A DNA stretch of 64,000 nt from the NCBI GenBank assembly GCA_024305745.1, contig JAHRBS010000012.1, positions 377,001-441,000 on the forward strand. Direction: 5' to 3'. Made by a program: the position numbers and the translations under genes. Below are positions 59,395 to 64,000 of the stretch, piece by piece; positions within the stretch are counted from its first letter, which is position 1, and every line of letters begins with the position of its first letter. The notes beneath the pieces are model-generated. The model searched no databases, was not told where the DNA came from, and saw only the letters and a program-made list of their open reading frames with translations. Source of the stretch: Polyporus tsugae (Eukaryota; Basidiomycota; Agaricomycetes; Polyporales; Polyporaceae).

Positions 59395-60136
59395 ATGAAG
59401 TCAAGAGCTCCACTCACAGTGAGCCACAATCCGGCGTTCATCCAGGACCCAGGTAAGCATGACGCACATGGGGAAAGCAGCAAAAATATCTCGGAGAAAC
59501 CGTCTTCGACCGCCATGCGCTCGCGCAGCGACAAGTCGCGACCAATTATCGGACCGCCATCACACTCCGTCCCGAGCATTGACAACGAGTCGGATTTTGA
59601 GGATGATGGAACGGATTAGGCAACGTCGCTGGCGCCGGAGCGGTCTGGGTGGATATGTATCAGAGGATCGTCGATTCCGAGGCTCTCTGCGGGGATAAGT
59701 ACCGGTTGCAGTCTGCAGAGAGGTTTGCAGGAGCGGCAGAACGTGCGGCAGCAGTCCGGCCCCGAATTGATGGATACTTTGAGGCGCTGCAACAAGACGA
59801 GTCGATCAGAAGCGTGCGGGCGGCTGTGGCAGAAGAGCATGCGGATGAAAGACCGGGAACATGGATAACAGTTCGCGAGCGCATCTTCTGTGCTCCTCCA
59901 AACTCAGTCTCTGGATGTGTGTTCCGCAATGTAAACGCATAAGCTCCGCGGGAAACGAACAGAAGTCGCTCGGGAGGCATTCTGTGAGAAGGGCGGAGGC
60001 GGGTCGCCTTCGGAGCCGCAAGTCGATCCAGATGACGGCAAGGGAACGCCAGTGTGAAAAGGAATACTTCAAACGAAAGTGGGAAGACTGGTGGGAAAAA
60101 CGGATCCATCCATCCAGTTCAAAGTATAGCTCGTGA
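59395..60136 (+). CDS. Possible small gene of unknown function (gene model uncertain)
   Basis: Three coding-looking segments lie in order on the plus strand. The first (from ATG 59395) is Ser/Lys/Asp-rich and ends DNESDFEDDG. The second contains GAGAVWVDMYQRIVDSE, a helical Glu/Arg/Ala-rich run and ERIFCAPPNSVSGCVFRN. The third is basic (RERQCEKEYFKRKWEDWWEK) and ends at TGA 60136. The last two can be joined by a 32-nt intron (donor after CGCAAT, acceptor AACAG). The first and second are in different frames with no clear intron, so this is either an unresolved splice or a frameshifted relic. I recognise no family. An antisense frame of about 150 codons overlaps and reads less like protein. 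Confidence 0.35.
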
Positions 60137-60959
60137 TTGTGACCGCTGCCTCTGGTCCTTTGCGGGCTGAGAGGAGCGTCCCTGATCATACACGGCCCGC
60201 TATATGTAGGATGAACGGATAACGCGCTTCTCAATTCACTTAATGGTGCGGGTTAAGTGGGGAGCGCTAGCGGAATGTGGGGCAGAAATAGTGCGAAGAC
60301 CGCATTCTACGGCACATACCGTTGACATTAGATGATTGCACAGAGCTGATAACACCCCAGATATGCTAGATGAGCCCTTGAGGGCTCGATGACGTCCGTC
60401 CATAAGTATACCCAAACGGCATGGCTCTTGCACTACTTATCAACTGCGAATAATGGATATCGAATCGGAGGACTTACCAGCACGACTCGTGGCACCGGCA
60501 CCGGCCCAGTGCAGGTCGACCATATGGCACTAGGCCGCCTGGCGCGCTGCACGAGTCTGGCCGAGCAGGCGCTAAAGGGAGTATTGATTGTGATCGCTGC
60601 TGCATCGCTCAGTCTTGCTCAGTCCATCAAGGAATAGACCGCAAGCATGGATGATCGACGGACTCACAGACATCGTATCCACGCGAAACCTCCCATGATA
60701 TCAATTGGTCGCCTTGCCACCACCAGTTCCGATGTCGTCGCGATCGCCGGGCGGGACCGGTAGGAAGAGCCTCGATGTGTGAAGTGAACTCGACCTCCTC
60801 AAAGGGTGGGTGAAGTGAAGGTGCCTTGCTGTCATCTGCGCAGTCGTGGGTAAGTTCTTTATGCAGTGAGAAGTCGAATGGAATGGATTTACAAGTGATG
60901 CGGTTCAAGTGGGAGTTGGAAGGGTTTGGAGGATCTGATGGTAGAAAAGTGGGGACGCC
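60137..60959. other. Intergenic, about 820 bp
   Basis: No coding region or RNA gene that I can support. It separates the doubtful gene on the left from the inverted-repeat element. Confidence 0.35.
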
Positions 60960-61217
60960 TGGTAAGGTAGGCCCAGTTCAGATTCCACACCTATCACGTG
61001 ATAATCACGTGCTGAGCAAGGTCTCTTTTTCCTTCCGTTCGCCCATCCCCAGGCCGATAAACCTGCGCGATGTCGCGGAGGTGGTCTCGGGACCATCCTG
61101 GCAAAATCTGAAGTCAATTTGAGCCCAGGGGAGGGAGGGACGAAGGGCAGAGGAGCAGCGGAAACGTCTCGTCACGCTGTCACAAGGTGTGGAATCTGAA
61201 CTGGGCCTACCTTACCA
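60960..61217. mobile_element. MITE-like element with 33-bp perfect terminal inverted repeats
   Basis: The sequence beginning TGGTAAGGTAGGCCCAGTTC at 60960-60992 recurs exactly as its reverse complement at 61185-61217, giving a 258-bp unit with no coding capacity. Long perfect terminal repeats on a short non-coding body fit a non-autonomous DNA transposon. Against this, I do not see a clear target-site duplication and know of no second copy here. Just inside the left repeat are two E-boxes (CACGTG at 60995 and 61006), the first within the 12-bp palindrome TATCACGTGATA. Confidence 0.5.
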
Positions 61218-63030
61218 ACGGCACAAGTAGGAAGGCAGGGGCAAGATCTTATACCAAGATGCACGGCTACTTCGTTGGTTGAGTTGAGTAAAATGGCCAG
61301 AAATTGGAACAGAGAAGTGAAGGTACTTACCGGACGGTCAACCGGCCAGCTCCTAGGACGGACCGGGAAAGGGACTGCGGATTCAGGGAGCCGATGATCT
61401 TTTCGCCAAATGTGCCTTCGACAGCTGTTGTGGCCGAGTGAGTCGGTGACGATGGTTTGGTCGACCTTGTGCGCCAGGATGACGAGAGAATAGCCTGAGT
61501 CAATAGAGTCGAACAGGGGTTCAGAGGAGGCAGCAAAAGAGAAGGCAGGAGGCGAGGACGAGACGCGTACGTGCACGGACCTACAGCTCTTATATATTTG
61601 CCATCGGTTCGCCATCCACGCTATAGACCACGTCGCCACAGTGACAGAAGAGCCATGTCCGTCGTTCATCTGACTCTCGCAACGCGCCCGACCCTCACGT
61701 GGGCGGAGCGAAAATGGTGCGGAAACGCAACAGAAACCCCGTGGATGTCGTCTTCCGAGACGGCAAGCGATTGAGTGGGCAACATTGGTATTGACGGGCG
61801 GTCATCGGGTATAGCCTGTAGGTGGTCACTTACACCGCAAGGTCAGCTGTGTGATCACCAGGTGAGACGTGCAAACGATGGCAAGTAGTACTTAATATCC
61901 GACTTGATTTCGGAATGTTCGAACATAGGAGTGGTTGGTTGTCGGTTGTACATGAACAAGGTTGGCCAGCGAAGACAGATATTAACATCCAGGCTGGATT
62001 GAAAGCCCGTAGGTTTGTTACGACAGTCAAAGTTAGTAGTCCGAGGTCCGAGAGACGTGGCAAAAGAAGCGCTGACATTGAGGTTGTCGCGCCTGACACG
62101 TGTACCGACGCAATGTGCGTCGTGCTCTTGCTTCAACTTCAACATAGTGTCTACTGTATCCTGCTCCCACTCTGCCTCGATGCCTTTGTGTGGTAACAAC
62201 TCGCCCCGGTACTCAGTCGGTGAACAGGAACACCCAGCATCGAGGAGGGTACCGGCGGTTTGAGATGTAGGCGCCCAATAGTAAGACCGCCCATCGCACT
62301 TGCTTTTGAATGATGTCGTTCCCTAATTTCACAGCCGCATGTCGCCACAGGCTCCTTCACTGTGACGCTAGTTTCGCATTATTGATGGCTACCGTGGTCG
62401 TCGTCGGTTGTATAATATCCACTCAGTCGCCTTTCGGGTTGGAGAGGTGATTCGGCGGGTTTGTACGTGGTCGAACAAGTGCACTTTGGAACTGGAATCT
62501 AACATGTGTGCCAGACACTGAAAGCCTGGTATGGCTTGAATGGTGTGCGGCTTCCTATTGTGGTTGCCGCGTTACGAACTTAATCCCACTCGATCCCCAG
62601 ACAGAGGTACAATATAAACCTAAACACATCTCAAGCCGTTCTCGCACTGTGACAACTGGAAGCGTCGAGTTCTGATCACTTCACCCGTAGGTGAACAAGA
62701 TCAGTGGCCCAAGCATACAAGTGCCGACCTGATTTGCCCTTCCGGACTTGCTGAACACTCTTAGCATCCTCGACGAGCCATACGCTATTCGCCCCAGTCT
62801 GTGTAACTTCGCACAGCGCATACTGTCTGTCTATTATTTTATGATGTCGATGTCCGCAAACTCGGAAGCGTACGCATAGATACCCGTGCCACGTGCACTC
62901 ACTATTGATTCAGCTTCGCTAACCACTTTATTCTCCAGGACTGTTCCGTTTCCATGCGATTTCCCCCAGACCGTCTTGAATCCGCCGAAGGATGCGATAG
63001 ATTCTGTTCTCCCCCTCCTCGGAAAGACGT
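61218..63030. other. Intergenic, about 1.8 kb
   Basis: Several open frames up to about 160 codons are present, one of them running through the right terminal repeat of the element. None has a recognisable domain or exon chain. No tRNA-like fold was found. Confidence 0.35.
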
Positions 63031-63799
63031 GTGAACCACTCAGCCACTCGTTATTCTCAAGAAACACGATCTACGATCTACGACTTCGGTGACGGTCGTG
63101 TGGTCAAGGTCGGCTCGAGGGTCACAGCCTATGAAGCCCAGATCATGCACTTCGTCCGTTCATTCACAGACATCCCCATCCCCACCGTCCACATGGTCTT
63201 CCCGCACAACGGGGAGACCCACATTGCCATGGACCTCATTGACGGCATCGCCCTCCGCGAAGCCGTCCGGTACGATGCGGATGGCTCATACACGATCGGC
63301 GACGGGCTTGCCACGGACAGCGAGCTGCTCAGCATCATACTTTGGCTGAAACAAATCGTGGAGGAAGTACGGGAGCTCGGTCGCCGCTTTCCCCCCGAAG
63401 CACCCTCGGTTCGGAGCGCAGTGGCCCGAAGGACCTTTCAGAAACTGCTACACTGACGACGGCGCTCCTGCGGACCCTTCGAGAGCGTCGGCGGATTTCA
63501 CGCATATTTCCTGGACCGAATGCGCCCGCGCTTCCTGAACCAGGAGACGTACGAGGACCTCGAACGGGTCAGGCGCGAGTGCCAGTGCTACGCACGGAGA
63601 CTTTGCACCCCGGAACATCCTCGTCAAAGGCGGCGGCATCGTCAGGGTGGTCGACTGGGAGACGTTCGGGTACCCTGACTTTTGGGTGCAGATGTCGGTG
63701 GGGAACCAAAAGACGGCTCGACGGACTCACGAGGCGATTAATGCTGTGTTAGGCGAGACACTATTCGTCTGCGAAACATATCGCTGTGTCGGCGCTTAG
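63031..63799 (+). pseudogene. Broken aminoglycoside-phosphotransferase-like kinase (APH/choline-kinase fold)
   Basis: The N-lobe reads in one frame from 63031 (IYDFGDGRVVKVG with the ATP-site Lys, then AQIMHFVRSFTDIPIPTVH and THIAMDLIDG). The family continues in other frames downstream: NCYTDDGAP, then FESVGGFHAYFLDRMRPRFL, then THGDFAPRNILV with the catalytic Asp, and IVRVVDWETFGYPDFW with the metal-binding Asp. At least three frame changes between about 63400 and 63600, without plausible introns, separate blocks that are contiguous in the family. Fungal APH-like proteins phosphorylate small metabolites; resistance need not be involved. The clustered frame changes suggest a decaying gene or sequence errors. 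The start is uncertain. Confidence 0.75.
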
Positions 63800-64000
63800 T
63801 CCATTTGTTGCAGACATCACGAACTTGGAAGAACGGCAATAAGTATACGACGGGAATGCCGACCGACTTGACCATCCAGCCATTCTGAAGGAAGCAAGAT
63901 CGTAGCGCGCGAAAATCCTCGTCCTTTCAAGTCACCTCCAAGAATCTACGGCGGATGCGCTCAACGCTAGGCGCATCCATGGGATTGTGGGTATATGCGC
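63800..64000. other. Right-edge sequence
   Basis: Nothing that I can support in the last 200 bases. Confidence 0.4.

Overview
This window is nuclear DNA from a filamentous basidiomycete, most likely an Agaricomycete (wood- or litter-decay type). The evidence is visibly GC-rich coding sequence, many short GT..AG introns of about 50-60 nt, a multi-copy F-box/LRR family, a basidiomycete-style P450 and several aldo-keto reductases, with no bacterial operons, Shine-Dalgarno sites or CRISPR arrays. Genes were assembled by hand from splice sites, reading-phase bookkeeping and recognised family motifs. Where exon sums are given, the coding lengths close exactly.

Layout. 0.3-12.4 kb holds dispersed housekeeping genes: a zinc-finger SF1 RNA helicase of the RNA-silencing type (+), a small glycine-rich protein (-), a NIPA-type Mg2+ transporter (-) sharing a promoter with an M24 aminopeptidase P (+), and an unnamed multi-pass membrane protein (-). 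12.9-24.1 kb is a mirror-image F-box block. A decayed F-box/LRR copy (-) and an intact one (-) lie left of an aldehyde dehydrogenase (-), and two intact copies (+,+) lie to its right; the outer pair are close paralogues. 24.3-32.8 kb is rich in oxidoreductases: a cytochrome P450 (-) and three paralogous aldo-keto reductases (-,-,+). 32.9-40.9 kb carries two adjacent thioredoxin-fold genes (SPATA20/YyaL-like and thioredoxin-TPR, both -), an SAM methyltransferase (+) and a basidiomycete orphan (+).

From 40.9 kb onward gene density collapses. A bHLH regulator at 49.6-52.0 kb sits between roughly 8.7 kb and at least 7.3 kb in which I recognise no gene. The last 5 kb has a doubtful gene, a 33-bp perfect inverted-repeat element resembling a MITE, and a broken aminoglycoside-phosphotransferase-like kinase.

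The main cross-cutting observation is that several genes can only be read correctly if they contain micro-exons: 7 nt in aminopeptidase P, 13 and 22 nt in SPATA20, 15 nt in NIPA, 25 nt in one aldo-keto reductase, and 28 nt in thioredoxin-TPR, the last between apparent 23- and 32-nt introns. Most of these small exons encode or complete conserved family motifs, so automatic annotation probably breaks these genes. The oxidoreductases (ALDH, P450, three AKRs) could act together on aldehydes and aromatic compounds, but that is inference from proximity only.
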